Counted from the stretch's first letter, positions 35,599-44,280 are shown. The stretch is DNA of 64,000 nt from Clostridioides difficile (GCA_012955965.1 JABBZI010000011.1:62001-126000); one strand, 5' to 3'. Notes: a model not told the origin generated them from the letters alone. Numbers and translations are program-made.

Positions 35599-35604
35599 CA
35601 TAAT

Positions 35605-35633
35605 ATGATATATTTTAACTATTGATTTGTCAA
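35605..35633 (-). promoter_or_regulatory. Promoter of the hisD-like transcript
   Basis: Minus-strand TTGACA (35628-35633), 17-bp spacer, TATCAT (35605-35610), right after the end of cdeM. It shows that the downstream hairpin lies within a leader rather than being only the cdeM terminator. Confidence 0.75.
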
Positions 35634-35643
35634 TGAAATTCTT

Positions 35644-36138
35644 TTATTTTCTACAGCAGTTACAGTTAGGTTTATGGCATTTATGGCAACAATTGTTATT
35701 ATTTCCGCCATTATTTCCATTTCTTCTAGCTTCACATTCCATACCTTTATCAAATAATCTAGCAGCTTCTGCTAAATATTCTATTCCTCTATAATTAAAC
35801 TCAGAATATTCATCCCAGTATTTTTCTGCTTGTTCCCATAATTTTCTAGCTTCACATTCATATGCTAATGCTTCTTTTTTTCTTTCTGCAGATTCGCAGA
35901 ATGCTTCTCTAGCTTCTCTTTCTCTTATTTCAGCTTCTCTTCTAAATCTTTCACAATTTCTAGGTCTATTTTCTTCTTGATTTGAACATCCACAGTTTGA
36001 ACCTCTTCTTTCTCTATCTTCATCGTATGCTGCTCTTTCAAATTCTTCTCCATCATTTTGGAACCATTTAGCTGTAGCTTCTCCTCTTTCATACCAATCT
36101 TCTGGATAACCACCATTTGCATATTTTTTATTTTCCAT
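35644..36138 (-). CDS. cdeM: Exosporium morphogenetic protein CdeM
   Basis: Cysteine-rich 164-residue protein of the C. difficile exosporium, recognised from its sequence. Highly charged and helical middle (about 60-130) rich in Glu, Arg and Ala, for example RREAEIREREAREAF. The Cys are grouped at SNCGCSNQ near residue 49 and at the end (NCCHKCHKPNCNCC), suited to disulfide cross-linking. No signal peptide. CdeM is known as a main building block of the exosporium bumps. Made late in the mother cell. A stem-loop lies in its 5' region. Confidence 0.9.
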   Translation of the reverse strand: MENKKYANGGYPEDWYERGEATAKWFQNDGEEFERAAYDEDRERRGSNCGCSNQEENRPRNCERFRREAEIREREAREAFCESAERKKEALAYECEARKLWEQAEKYWDEYSEFNYRGIEYLAEAARLFDKGMECEARRNGNNGGNNNNCCHKCHKPNCNCCRK

Positions 36139-36171
36139 ATAACATATCTCTCCTTTTAATTTTAATTTTTT

Positions 36172-36195
36172 ATGAGATGTTTTGTTTTATCTCAT
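36172..36195 (-). other. Stem-loop in the cdeM 5' untranslated region
   Basis: ATGAGAT / ATCTCAT with a ten-base A-rich loop, 34 bp before the cdeM start. It has no T-run and thus is no terminator; a 5' stabiliser of the late-sporulation mRNA is possible. Confidence 0.4.
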
Positions 36196-36253
36196 AGTAT
36201 ATAGTATTAAAATCGTCAAAATATGTTACATATAAACTTATTTTTTTCCTTTT

Positions 36254-37471
36254 TTAACTTATTTTCAACATTTTATTCATTTTTTCGCAATATCCCTTAT
36301 CCTTTATTAGACATAAGCTATTATTTATTTCGTACTCAGAGTCAGCATAAACCATAATAGCAAGTTCATCATCATCATTTAAAATATCATAATTTACTAG
36401 GCAATTCTCAACTATATTCAGTATTTCATCTTTATTACATTTTTTAAATCTAAGAAGTGCTCCACATTTTTCTCTAACTATCTTATTAACTTGTATTTTA
36501 TCTTTAGTAAAAGAGTCTATACTTGAAACTCTATTATCTATTATATCAATCACATCTGAGTAAACTGCACTCCCTGTTGCTAGACTTCCAGCTCCCTTAC
36601 CTACAAAAGAAACTTCTCCTACTGAATCACCATTTACTATAACAGCATTAAATTCATTATCTATTCTAGCAAGTATATTATCTTTTTCTACTAGGACAGG
36701 TCTAACAAAAGCACTTACTTTATGATTTTCATACTTACTTTGACCAATTAATTTTATCTTACAATTTAATTTCTTTGCATATTCAATATCTTTTTCATCT
36801 ATATCTGTAATTCCCTCTAAATATACATCTTTCCAATACACTCTATTGTCATAAGCTAGAGTTGATAATATTGATAGTTTTCTAGCAGCGTCATATCCTA
36901 ATACGTCTGACTCTGGATTTGCTTCAGCAAAACCTAATTCTTGAGCCTGTTTTAATGCCATATCATAAGATAAATTCTCGTCATACATTTTAGATAATAT
37001 AAAGTTAGTAGTTCCATTTAAAATAGCATTTATACTATCTATGTTATTTCCTTCTAATGATTCTATTATTGGTTTTAATACTGGTATCCCTCCAGCAACT
37101 GAAGCTTCAAATTTTATACTTACCTTATTTTCACTTGCTAATTTTGCAAGCTCATCTCCACATTCAGCTAGTAAATCTTTATTTGCTGTAACAACATGAA
37201 TTTTATTATTTAAAGCCTTTTTAATATAAGATAATGTTGGTTCTAAACCACCCATAACTTCTACAAGTATATCTATATCTTTTTCAAATATATCATCTAT
37301 ATTATTAGTTATTATATTAGAGTATTTTTTATCTTTATGTTTTTCCAAATTATTAACTAAAATTCCAGCTATTTCTATATTTCTTTTTTCTTTATTATTA
37401 TCTATTATATCTATAAGTCCACTTCCTACAGTTCCATATCCTAGTACTCCAATTTTTACTTTATTCTCCAT
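36254..37471 (-). CDS. hom: Homoserine dehydrogenase
   Basis: Reduces aspartate semialdehyde to homoserine, the branch point to threonine and methionine. 405 residues: N-terminal NAD(P) fold GVLGYGTVGSGLI, VTANKDLLAE, catalytic domain with EASVAGGIPVLKPI and LNGTTNFILSKM, then a C-terminal ACT-like domain (about 335-405) that usually gives threonine inhibition. The transcript starts behind two tandem T-boxes that appear to read threonine codons, so synthesis should rise when charged tRNA-Thr falls. Confidence 0.95.
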   Translation of the reverse strand: MENKVKIGVLGYGTVGSGLIDIIDNNKEKRNIEIAGILVNNLEKHKDKKYSNIITNNIDDIFEKDIDILVEVMGGLEPTLSYIKKALNNKIHVVTANKDLLAECGDELAKLASENKVSIKFEASVAGGIPVLKPIIESLEGNNIDSINAILNGTTNFILSKMYDENLSYDMALKQAQELGFAEANPESDVLGYDAARKLSILSTLAYDNRVYWKDVYLEGITDIDEKDIEYAKKLNCKIKLIGQSKYENHKVSAFVRPVLVEKDNILARIDNEFNAVIVNGDSVGEVSFVGKGAGSLATGSAVYSDVIDIIDNRVSSIDSFTKDKIQVNKIVREKCGALLRFKKCNKDEILNIVENCLVNYDILNDDDELAIMVYADSEYEINNSLCLIKDKGYCEKMNKMLKIS

Positions 37472-37534
37472 TTTATTATCCTCCTAAAATTTATAATTTT
37501 CCGATTTTTTTTTATTTTCAATCTTTTATTGCAA

Positions 37535-37790
37535 TAAAAATAGACTCATCCCTAGATAAAGGGACGAGTCTATACTCGCGGTTCCACCCAATTTGATTTT
37601 ATCATTTATTGATAAAATCCACTTTACACTTTAACGCAGTTAACGGTTAATCTTACTAAAACCTTTTAAGGTAACTTCAGACCACAGCTCCTAGGTAGTT
37701 TTCAATTTTTCAAACTTAGAAAGTCTTTCAGCCTTTGAACTTTCCTCTCTGATAGTCGAACTAAATCTACTCTTCCTATTCATCGCTTTT
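37535..37790 (-). ncRNA. T-box leader 2 of hom (threonine type)
   Basis: Downstream copy of two. 5' GCGATGAATAGGAAGAGTA, stem-I specifier loop GAAAACTACC, T-box GGTGGAACCGCG (37574-37589), and terminator stem TAGACTCATCCC / GGGACGAGTCTA (37541-37572) with T-run. Aligning the lower stem (CCTA with TAGG) leaves ACU, followed by the usual A, as specifier (37697-37699): threonine. The T-box TGGA pairs with a tRNA ending UCCA. Confidence 0.93.
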
Positions 37791-37836
37791 ATATTTTTTA
37801 TGATTATTATAATTACTATTTATATTTTTAAATAAC

Positions 37837-38096
37837 AAAAAACTCTCATCCTTATAACATAAGGACGAGAGCATTATTCCCGCGGTTCCACCTAACTTAA
37901 TTTTCATATTTTATGAAAACTCACTTTATACTTTAACGCAGTTAACGACTATTCTTACTAAAATCTATTAATATAGATAACTTCGGAAAGTAGCTCCTAG
38001 GTAGTTTTCAATCTCTCTAATTTAAAAAGTCTCTCAGCCGATGGACTCTTCTCTCTGGCAATCGAATTAGATTTACTCTTCCTATTCATCGCTTTT
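37837..38096 (-). ncRNA. T-box leader 1 of hom (threonine type)
   Basis: Upstream copy. The same 5' motif GCGATGAATAGGAAGAGTA, specifier loop GAAAACTACC with ACU at 38003-38005, T-box GGTGGAACCGCGGG (37877-37891) and terminator stem CTCTCATCCTTAT / ATAAGGACGAGAG (37843-37871) followed by T6. Each copy has its own terminator, so read-through needs both to be switched by uncharged tRNA. Confidence 0.93.
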
Positions 38097-38117
38097 TTAT
38101 TTATTATGTTGTAATTT

Positions 38118-38146
38118 ATTTTAAACCCTTCTAAATCAATTGTCAA
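38118..38146 (-). promoter_or_regulatory. Promoter of the T-box/hom transcript
   Basis: Minus-strand TTGACA (38141-38146), 17-bp spacer, TAAAAT (38118-38123), right before the first T-box. Confidence 0.85.
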
Positions 38147-38178
38147 TAGTTTTTTAAAATTTTATTTTTACTTTTAAA

Positions 38179-40035
38179 TTATAAATCCGAAAATTCTATT
38201 TCTAATTTTTTACTTAGCTCATCGCTAACTTCTCTTTTATAATTGCTTTTTTCAGTATTATTTTCTCTTCTAACTGGTAATGAAACAATAAATTCGCTTC
38301 CAACCCCAAGTTGACTCTTTAAACATATACTACCATCATGTAATTCAACTAAAGACTTCACTAGTGAAAGACCAATTCCACTTCCTTTAACTCTGTAAGA
38401 AAGTTCATTATCTATCTGTTCAAATCTATTGAATATCTTATCTATCTTCTCTTTTGGTATACCTATCCCACTGTCGGATATTTTCATTTTAAACATATCA
38501 TCTTTCACACATAGAAATATATTTATTTCTCCATTTTCTTTATTATACTTAATTCCATTAGAAAGTAAGTTTAATATTATTCTTTCCAATTTTTCTGAAT
38601 CAAATAACATCGAAAATTCTTCTATTTCTGTATCAAATGTAAGTTGTATGTTATTTTGACTTGCAAAGTCAGCTACAGACATACAAATATCCTCTATAAA
38701 TGAAATTATGTCAGATTCTTCTGGTTTGAAATCTAAATATCCTGACTGCATTTTTGTAAAATCTATAAAATTATTTACCAATCTTAATATTCTATTTCCA
38801 TTCTGTTTTATCATACCTAAGTTTCTTTTTAAAGTATCATTTGATTCTATTAAATCTGCTTCTTTTTTTTCTATTAATTGTAATGAAGATGAGATTAAAT
38901 TTATGGGGGTTCTAAGTTCATGAGATAAATTTGCAAAGAACTCCATTTTATTTTTATCTATTTCTTCTTCTAGTTCCTTTCTTCTGCTTATATCTCTTGC
39001 TGTTCCAATTATTCCAATAACACTTCCATAACTATCAAAAAATGGTCTTTTTGTAATCTCAATACACTTATTTTCATTATCAATACTCATATTTGATTCA
39101 AATGTAGCGACTTTTTTATTTTCAACTACATCTTTATCACTTTTAAATATCTTATCTATTAAAGATTCTTCTGTTGATATTTTATAACTATTCTTTCCTA
39201 ATAATTCTTCTTTATTCATACAAGCTAAATTTAAAAAACCTGAATTAAATCCAATGTAATTTCCATACACATCTTTATAAAACATATTCTCTGGAATTGA
39301 ATGTTCAATCATTTTCATTAAGTTTTTTGAATTATAATTTTTGTTACTGTTTCCACTATATATTATATTATCTATTATCCCTATCGTTCCCAAAAGTTCA
39401 TCTTCATCATACAAAAAATATTTTTCAACCATGAAGAAGGTTTCTTTATATTCAAATAGATTTTGTAAAAATCTTTTCTTACTCGAAACCCCTTCTATAT
39501 AATCATTCCTAAATAATTTTCCAGTGCTTTCTCCCCATACTTCTACATCATTTTTCCCAAATATGTCCTTTGTTGTTTTAATATTATTATTTAGTATTGG
39601 AACTAAATTTTCGCTACAATCTATGTATATGCCTTCTTCATCTTTTATATAGGCTATTTTTTCTTTTTTATTAAAAGAATCGATTACTTGTCTGTAATCA
39701 AATACAATTTTACAAAAATACAAAATTATGTGTGATTCCCCTATTATTTGTTTTTTTATGTTTATCCAATTTTTAAGTGTTGGTATATATCTTTTTACAC
39801 AGTTTACATTATCTGAAAATAACTCATTAAAATATTTTTTGGCTTTAAATACAGGTAATAAATCTAATATATTTTCTTGGCAAATTCCTTCTTCTAATTT
39901 TAGTATTTTACCCATACCTTTACTTATATATTCCACTCGATATTCTATATTTTCTTGTTCCTTTATAATTCTACAATATAAAAAAGGCACAGGTATATTT
40001 TTTATAAAATTTACATATTTATTATGGGTATCCAT
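38179..40035 (-). CDS. Orphan PAS sensor histidine kinase, Spo0A-phosphorylating type (CD1579-like)
   Basis: Soluble kinase of 618 residues without membrane segments. Two PAS-like regions are visible (about 120-225 and 240-355, the second with a PAC-like GIIGTARDISRRKELEEE linker), then the phosphoacceptor H372 in FFANLSHELRTPIN, the N box LERIILNLLSNGIKYN, G1 DSGIGIPKEKIDKIF and G2 GSGIGLSLVKSLVELHDG. No response-regulator gene is adjacent, so it is an orphan. By position I take it for CD1579, one of the kinases known to phosphorylate Spo0A directly in C. difficile, which has no Spo0F/Spo0B relay. Confidence 0.88.
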   Translation of the reverse strand: MDTHNKYVNFIKNIPVPFLYCRIIKEQENIEYRVEYISKGMGKILKLEEGICQENILDLLPVFKAKKYFNELFSDNVNCVKRYIPTLKNWINIKKQIIGESHIILYFCKIVFDYRQVIDSFNKKEKIAYIKDEEGIYIDCSENLVPILNNNIKTTKDIFGKNDVEVWGESTGKLFRNDYIEGVSSKKRFLQNLFEYKETFFMVEKYFLYDEDELLGTIGIIDNIIYSGNSNKNYNSKNLMKMIEHSIPENMFYKDVYGNYIGFNSGFLNLACMNKEELLGKNSYKISTEESLIDKIFKSDKDVVENKKVATFESNMSIDNENKCIEITKRPFFDSYGSVIGIIGTARDISRRKELEEEIDKNKMEFFANLSHELRTPINLISSSLQLIEKKEADLIESNDTLKRNLGMIKQNGNRILRLVNNFIDFTKMQSGYLDFKPEESDIISFIEDICMSVADFASQNNIQLTFDTEIEEFSMLFDSEKLERIILNLLSNGIKYNKENGEINIFLCVKDDMFKMKISDSGIGIPKEKIDKIFNRFEQIDNELSYRVKGSGIGLSLVKSLVELHDGSICLKSQLGVGSEFIVSLPVRRENNTEKSNYKREVSDELSKKLEIEFSDL

Positions 40036-40162
40036 ATCCTAACCACTACCTCTCAATGTTATTTACAATAGTACTCTTTAAGTAATTATATGACAATTTT
40101 CTATTAATTATAACATATTTTATAAGATATTCTTGTAAATAAATTTAATTTTATGTAATTTA

Positions 40163-41098
40163 TTATTTGTTTATAATTATTTGTGTCGCTTTTTTCTCAT
40201 CAGTTATTATGTGTGTTATGTATCCAGTCTTTAATGCACCTGTTATTGCATTTACACTAGAATCTGAGCATATAGCTATAACTTTTTTTGCCTTTTTTAA
40301 TTTTTCAAGAGGTATTTGTATAACATAGTCATTGTCACTTTTAATTATTTCTCCGTCCTTATTAAAATAATAAGACAAGAAAGAACCTACTGCCTTCTCT
40401 TTTGTAAGTTTTTTCCCAAACCTAATTGCAGTGGCTTGGTCTGGTACCTGTGGGTAGTTGTCTATAGATAAAATTATTGTGTCTATATTATCCCATTTTT
40501 TCTCCATACTTTGATAATTCTCAGTTTTCAAATATATATCTCTTTCTTCACTACTAGTTGGGAATGCAGGCGCATATAAAAATACAGGACTAAATCCTGT
40601 ACTATTTGAAAATACAGATATTAACTCATTAGGATGATACCCTTTGTTTGGTATATTTGCCATCCCAACTAATGGATATACTTCTCCTTTAAAAATACAA
40701 TTATCATCGCTCTTTTGCATTTCTTCCATTATATTGCCTATGGTATAACCCCACCCTATACCTACATTACTGACCTTATTTAATTCTTCCTTTATATACT
40801 TTATTCCATGACTTAGTATAGTTTGTTGAGTTATATATTCAGTTTTAGCTTCGGGAACTATCAACCCTCCTTTAATATTAAAAATATCTTTTATTTGATT
40901 CATCAATAAATCATTGCTAGAAAACAATTCTCTAATTTCTATTTTTACTATTCCAATTTCTTTTGCTCTATTTAGCATTTTACTTACCAATGGTCTTGAT
41001 ACACCTAATATTTTTGCAATTTCTGCTTGAGTTTTATTTTCTTCATAATACATTTTTGATACTTCTACCAATTTTAACATTTCATTATCAATAGCCAT
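40163..41098 (-). CDS. SorC/DeoR-type sugar-responsive transcriptional regulator
   Basis: Regulator of 311 residues. N-terminal helix-turn-helix (about 18-45, NKTQAEIAKILGVSRPLVSKMLNRA) and a large SorC sugar-phosphate-binding domain (GIGWGYTIGNIMEEM, IYLKTENYQSMEKKWDNIDTIILSI, KVIAICSDSSVNAITGALKTGYI). LsrR, which senses phospho-AI-2, belongs to this family. It lies after the kinase/aldolase operon but behind a terminator, and has its own TTGACA (41154-41159). It probably controls that operon through the palindrome at 44226. Confidence 0.9.
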   Translation of the reverse strand: MAIDNEMLKLVEVSKMYYEENKTQAEIAKILGVSRPLVSKMLNRAKEIGIVKIEIRELFSSNDLLMNQIKDIFNIKGGLIVPEAKTEYITQQTILSHGIKYIKEELNKVSNVGIGWGYTIGNIMEEMQKSDDNCIFKGEVYPLVGMANIPNKGYHPNELISVFSNSTGFSPVFLYAPAFPTSSEERDIYLKTENYQSMEKKWDNIDTIILSIDNYPQVPDQATAIRFGKKLTKEKAVGSFLSYYFNKDGEIIKSDNDYVIQIPLEKLKKAKKVIAICSDSSVNAITGALKTGYITHIITDEKKATQIIINK

Positions 41099-41172
41099 AT
41101 TTTCATCCTTTCAAAGCTGATTATAAATTAAAATTATATCATTAAATAAAATTTGTCAAGTTGTATTAATAA

Positions 41173-41204
41173 TAAAAAAAGTCTAGAAAAATTCTAGACT
41201 TTTT
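41173..41204 (-). terminator. Terminator of the dhaL-dhaK-aldolase operon
   Basis: Minus-strand stem AAGTCTAGAA / TTCTAGACTT with a short loop, then seven T, ten bases past the last operon gene. It separates the operon from the regulator. Confidence 0.92.
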
Positions 41205-41214
41205 AGCTTAAATA

Positions 41215-41526
41215 TCAACATTCTTGCATTAATTCAATTATAAAACCACCATTAATTATAAATGCACATTTTAAGTTATCTCCTACATTAAAAGGTTCTA
41301 CAATTACTTCATTCTCACTCAAGTATTTATCCATATTTTTTACTTTATATGCAACATGAGGATTCTTTTGCATTATTTCTGGAAGTGGACTTCCTTCGAC
41401 AAATCTCAAATATTCATATTTAAACTCTGTATATTTTGGGTCTGTTATGTAGACCTTCAATTCTTCATTAAATTCTTCATGTTCTTGTGGTTTGTCTGTT
41501 ACAACACCTATATGTACAAATTCCAT
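41215..41526 (-). CDS. Small VOC (glyoxalase)-fold-like protein
   Basis: Unassigned 103-residue cytoplasmic protein. VHIGVVTDKP at the start, an acidic strand FKYEYLRF, HVAYKVKNMDKYL, and a closing FIINGGFIIELMQ resemble one VOC module, with His5 and the late Glu as possible metal ligands. Last of the four-gene operon, 67 bp after the aldolase gene. It may isomerise or hydrolyse the intermediate passed between kinase and aldolase. The fold call is tentative. Confidence 0.55.
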   Translation of the reverse strand: MEFVHIGVVTDKPQEHEEFNEELKVYITDPKYTEFKYEYLRFVEGSPLPEIMQKNPHVAYKVKNMDKYLSENEVIVEPFNVGDNLKCAFIINGGFIIELMQEC

Positions 41527-41593
41527 AAATTTACCTCCAATATATTGAAATTTATGTATTTTATTGATATTTATATACTTAATTTAGTATATA

Positions 41594-42478
41594 TTACTTA
41601 TATTCTCGCTTTAATTCTTCAAACAACTTATATGCTTGCTCTGGTGTATTATTCTCATGAACAATAGCTTTTATTGCTTTTATCATTGCCTTTGGATTTT
41701 CTGATTGGAATACATTTCTTCCCATATCAACACCTGCTGCACCTTCATTTATGGCTCTATAAGCCATCTCTAATGCTTCTTTCTCTGGAACTTTTTTCCC
41801 TCCTGCTATAACTATAGGTACTGGACAAGCAGCTGTTATTTTCTCAAAATCTTCACAGTAATAACTCTTTACTATACTTGCTCCAAATTCAGCTAGCATT
41901 CTAGTAGCTAATAAGAAATATTTTGCAGTTCTTTCCATTTCTTTACCTACTGCAACAACGCCCAAAACAGGTATAGAATATCTATTTCCCATATCTATTG
42001 TTTTAACTAAATTTTCTATGGCTTTACATTCACCTTCAGCACCCATAAATGTCTGTATAGCTAGACAAGATGCATTCATCCTTATAGCATCTTCTATGTC
42101 AACTCCAATGACCTCTCTACTCATATCTTCTCTAAGTACTGAACTTCCTGCCGAGCATCTAAGTGCTATAGCTTTATCTTGAATTGGGCTTATACATGTT
42201 CTCAAAGCTCCTCTTGTAGCCATAAGACAGTCTGCATCTTCTATAAGGTCAGGTATTGAAAGGTCTAATCTTTCTAATCCTTGAGTAGGCCCCATGATAT
42301 ACCCATGGTCAAAAGCTAACATAAGTGATTTTCCTGTTTTAGGATTGAATATTTTTGATAATCTATTTTTCATTCCCCAATCCACATTATCCATTCCTTT
42401 TAAATAAAAACTTTGTTCTGGAGGTTTTATACCTACTCCATAATCTTTTGGTAATATTATTCCATCTTTATCTGCCAT
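41594..42478 (-). CDS. Class I aldolase/thiolase, LsrF-like (DhnA family)
   Basis: Schiff-base aldolase of 294 residues related to LsrF and archaeal-type FBP aldolase. KSLMLAFDHGYIMGPTQGLE near residue 50, DADCLMATRGALR, IQTFMGAEGECKAIENL, the expected catalytic lysine in ASIVKSYYCEDF (near residue 195), and IVIAGGKKVPEKEAL with GAAGVDMGRNVFQ as phosphate-binding loops. LsrF breaks down phospho-AI-2 derivatives; here the gene follows dhaK instead of an lsr transporter. Substrate may be a ketose phosphate made by DhaKL. Confidence 0.85.
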   Translation of the reverse strand: MADKDGIILPKDYGVGIKPPEQSFYLKGMDNVDWGMKNRLSKIFNPKTGKSLMLAFDHGYIMGPTQGLERLDLSIPDLIEDADCLMATRGALRTCISPIQDKAIALRCSAGSSVLREDMSREVIGVDIEDAIRMNASCLAIQTFMGAEGECKAIENLVKTIDMGNRYSIPVLGVVAVGKEMERTAKYFLLATRMLAEFGASIVKSYYCEDFEKITAACPVPIVIAGGKKVPEKEALEMAYRAINEGAAGVDMGRNVFQSENPKAMIKAIKAIVHENNTPEQAYKLFEELKREYK

Positions 42479-42501
42479 TTTTTATCTCCCTTTAATTCAA
42501 T

Positions 42502-43503
42502 CTAATTTTTTTTAAAGTAAGGTGTATTACATGGTGAGTTGAAATATCTCAATAAGTCCTCATTCATTCTAGCTATAAATAGTTGGAATCCAGCTGTTTC
42601 TTGAGTAGTTAAAAGCTCTCCAACATGATTTGAAAGTATTTCTATATTTTTTTCTTGTAGTATTTTATGACATTTTCTATACACTATTAGCATTTCCATT
42701 AAAGTAGTAGCTCCTGAGCCATTGACTATTAGCATTACTTTTTCCCCATCTTTAATGTCCAAATCTTTAATCAGAGCTTGCGTCATTATTTCAGCAGTTT
42801 CATCAGCAGACTTCATTTCCATACGTCCACCTCCACCTTCTCCATGTTGCCCCATTCCTATTTCCATCTCATTTTCTCCAAGCTCAGAAATCACCATACC
42901 TGTAGATGGATGAGTAGCTCCTTTACATGCAACAGCTATAGTAGCCATATTATCGGCAAATTTTTGTGCTATTTCTGCAACCTCATCTAAAGATTTTCCT
43001 TCTTTAGCAGCTCCTGCAGCTATTTTATATAAAGGTATGCAACCAACCAAACCTCTTCTATCATCGCTATTCTCTCTTGGTGCATTTGCTATATCTTCCT
43101 GAGTAACAACTTTTTTAACATTAAGTCCTTCTTTTTTAACTTGCTTCATAACAAGATTTCCTGTCAACATATCCCCTGCGTGATTAAGTACTACAAACAG
43201 TACACCTTTTCCTTTGTCAGCCATTTTTATAGCTTCTAAGCAAGAATTAGGTCCTGGAGCTGCAAACACATCTCCAACTACAGCTATATCGACCATTCCA
43301 TCTCCAACAAATCCACTCAATGCTGGTTCATGACCTGCTCCACCTAGAGTGACTATTGTTACTCTTTCTGCTTCTTCTAATTTTTTATTTATTACTAAAT
43401 TTGAATCTGTAACTCTCAGTAAGTCTGAATTTCCAAGTTCTAAACCTTCTAAAACTTCTCTAGTTAAATCTTCTGACTGGTTAATAAATTTTTTCATTGG
43501 CAT
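42502..43503 (-). CDS. dhaK: Dihydroxyacetone-kinase-like subunit DhaK
   Basis: Ketose-binding subunit of 333 residues. GGAGHEPALSGFVGDGMVD (H58) and GMGQHGEGGGGR (H220) are the motifs whose histidines bind the substrate carbonyl covalently. Length is near the 330-356 usual for DhaK. The gene is 55 bp after dhaL and 23 bp before the aldolase. Real substrate may be a ketose other than dihydroxyacetone, since neighbours do not include glycerol dehydrogenase. Confidence 0.92.
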   Translation of the reverse strand: MPMKKFINQSEDLTREVLEGLELGNSDLLRVTDSNLVINKKLEEAERVTIVTLGGAGHEPALSGFVGDGMVDIAVVGDVFAAPGPNSCLEAIKMADKGKGVLFVVLNHAGDMLTGNLVMKQVKKEGLNVKKVVTQEDIANAPRENSDDRRGLVGCIPLYKIAAGAAKEGKSLDEVAEIAQKFADNMATIAVACKGATHPSTGMVISELGENEMEIGMGQHGEGGGGRMEMKSADETAEIMTQALIKDLDIKDGEKVMLIVNGSGATTLMEMLIVYRKCHKILQEKNIEILSNHVGELLTTQETAGFQLFIARMNEDLLRYFNSPCNTPYFKKN

Positions 43504-43558
43504 GATAAATTCCCCCTATTAAATTTGTTATATTTATTATTTAATTTGTTAATCTAAT

Positions 43559-44179
43559 TTATAATGCGTTATATAAACCTTTAAACATCAGTGATATAGA
43601 AACAGCACCTGGGTCCATATGTCCTAGACTTCTTTCTCCTATACTTTTTGCTCGTCCAAATTTTGCTATGTAAGTTTTAGTATTCTCAGCACCTTCTACT
43701 GCTTTTTCATAAGCTAATCTAAAGATATCTACTATGTCATTACTCTGTACATTATAAATAGCATCTATAGCTGGATATAATGCATCTACCAAAGTTTTTT
43801 GACCTATTTTAGCAGTAGAAATAAGAGATAAATTTTCTCTTGCTTCATTAAACATACCTTTTATTTCTTCTATTTCAAGTTCATCTTTATCATCTATTCC
43901 TTCAGCCATTCCCTCAAATATAGTCCCCCATAAAGGTCCTGCTGAACCACCATTTACATTCATACATAAAGTACTTAAATCTTCATTAATTGATTTTATG
44001 CTATCATTTTTATTTTCTTCTAATGCTCTTTTTTTCATACAATCTGCTATTCTATCTATAGTAACCCCATGGTCACCATCTCCAACTACACTATCTAATT
44101 CACATAAATATATCTTATTTTCCTTTAATATTTCCGCTGCGCTTATCAACATTTTTTTCCATGTAGTAGTTGATAACAT
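43559..44179 (-). CDS. dhaL: Dihydroxyacetone-kinase-like subunit DhaL
   Basis: Nucleotide-binding subunit of 206 residues. VVGDGDHGVTIDRI has the three Asp/His positions that hold Mg-ADP, NVNGGSAGPLWGTIFEG is the second conserved loop, and GAENTKTYIAKFGRAKSIGERSLGHMDPGA is the C-terminal signature. First gene of the operon. A DhaM phosphotransfer protein, needed by PEP-dependent systems, is not encoded nearby, so the pair may use ATP directly or borrow DhaM from elsewhere. Confidence 0.92.
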   Translation of the reverse strand: MLSTTTWKKMLISAAEILKENKIYLCELDSVVGDGDHGVTIDRIADCMKKRALEENKNDSIKSINEDLSTLCMNVNGGSAGPLWGTIFEGMAEGIDDKDELEIEEIKGMFNEARENLSLISTAKIGQKTLVDALYPAIDAIYNVQSNDIVDIFRLAYEKAVEGAENTKTYIAKFGRAKSIGERSLGHMDPGAVSISLMFKGLYNAL

Positions 44180-44225
44180 TGAATCATCTCCTTATCAATA
44201 TCTTAATTCAATATTATCATATGTC

Positions 44226-44280
44226 ATAACAAATGTAAATTATTTTTAGAAAACGTTTTTACAAAATTTACATTTGTTAT
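44226..44280. promoter_or_regulatory. Large operator palindrome of the dhaL operon with embedded cre-like site
   Basis: Perfect 16-bp inverted repeat ATAACAAATGTAAATT / AATTTACATTTGTTAT (44226-44241 and 44265-44280) with a 23-bp centre. The centre holds AGAAAACGTTTTTA (44248-44261), 11 of 12 matches to the clostridial CcpA core GAAAANGTTTTC. It lies 46 bp upstream of dhaL. The outer arms suit the SorC regulator, the centre suits catabolite repression. Confidence 0.8.

Noticed and set aside
35925-36122. Alternative frame in cdeM
   Set aside because: Lysine/glutamate-rich shadow in a purine-rich gene; the CdeM frame is the recognised one.
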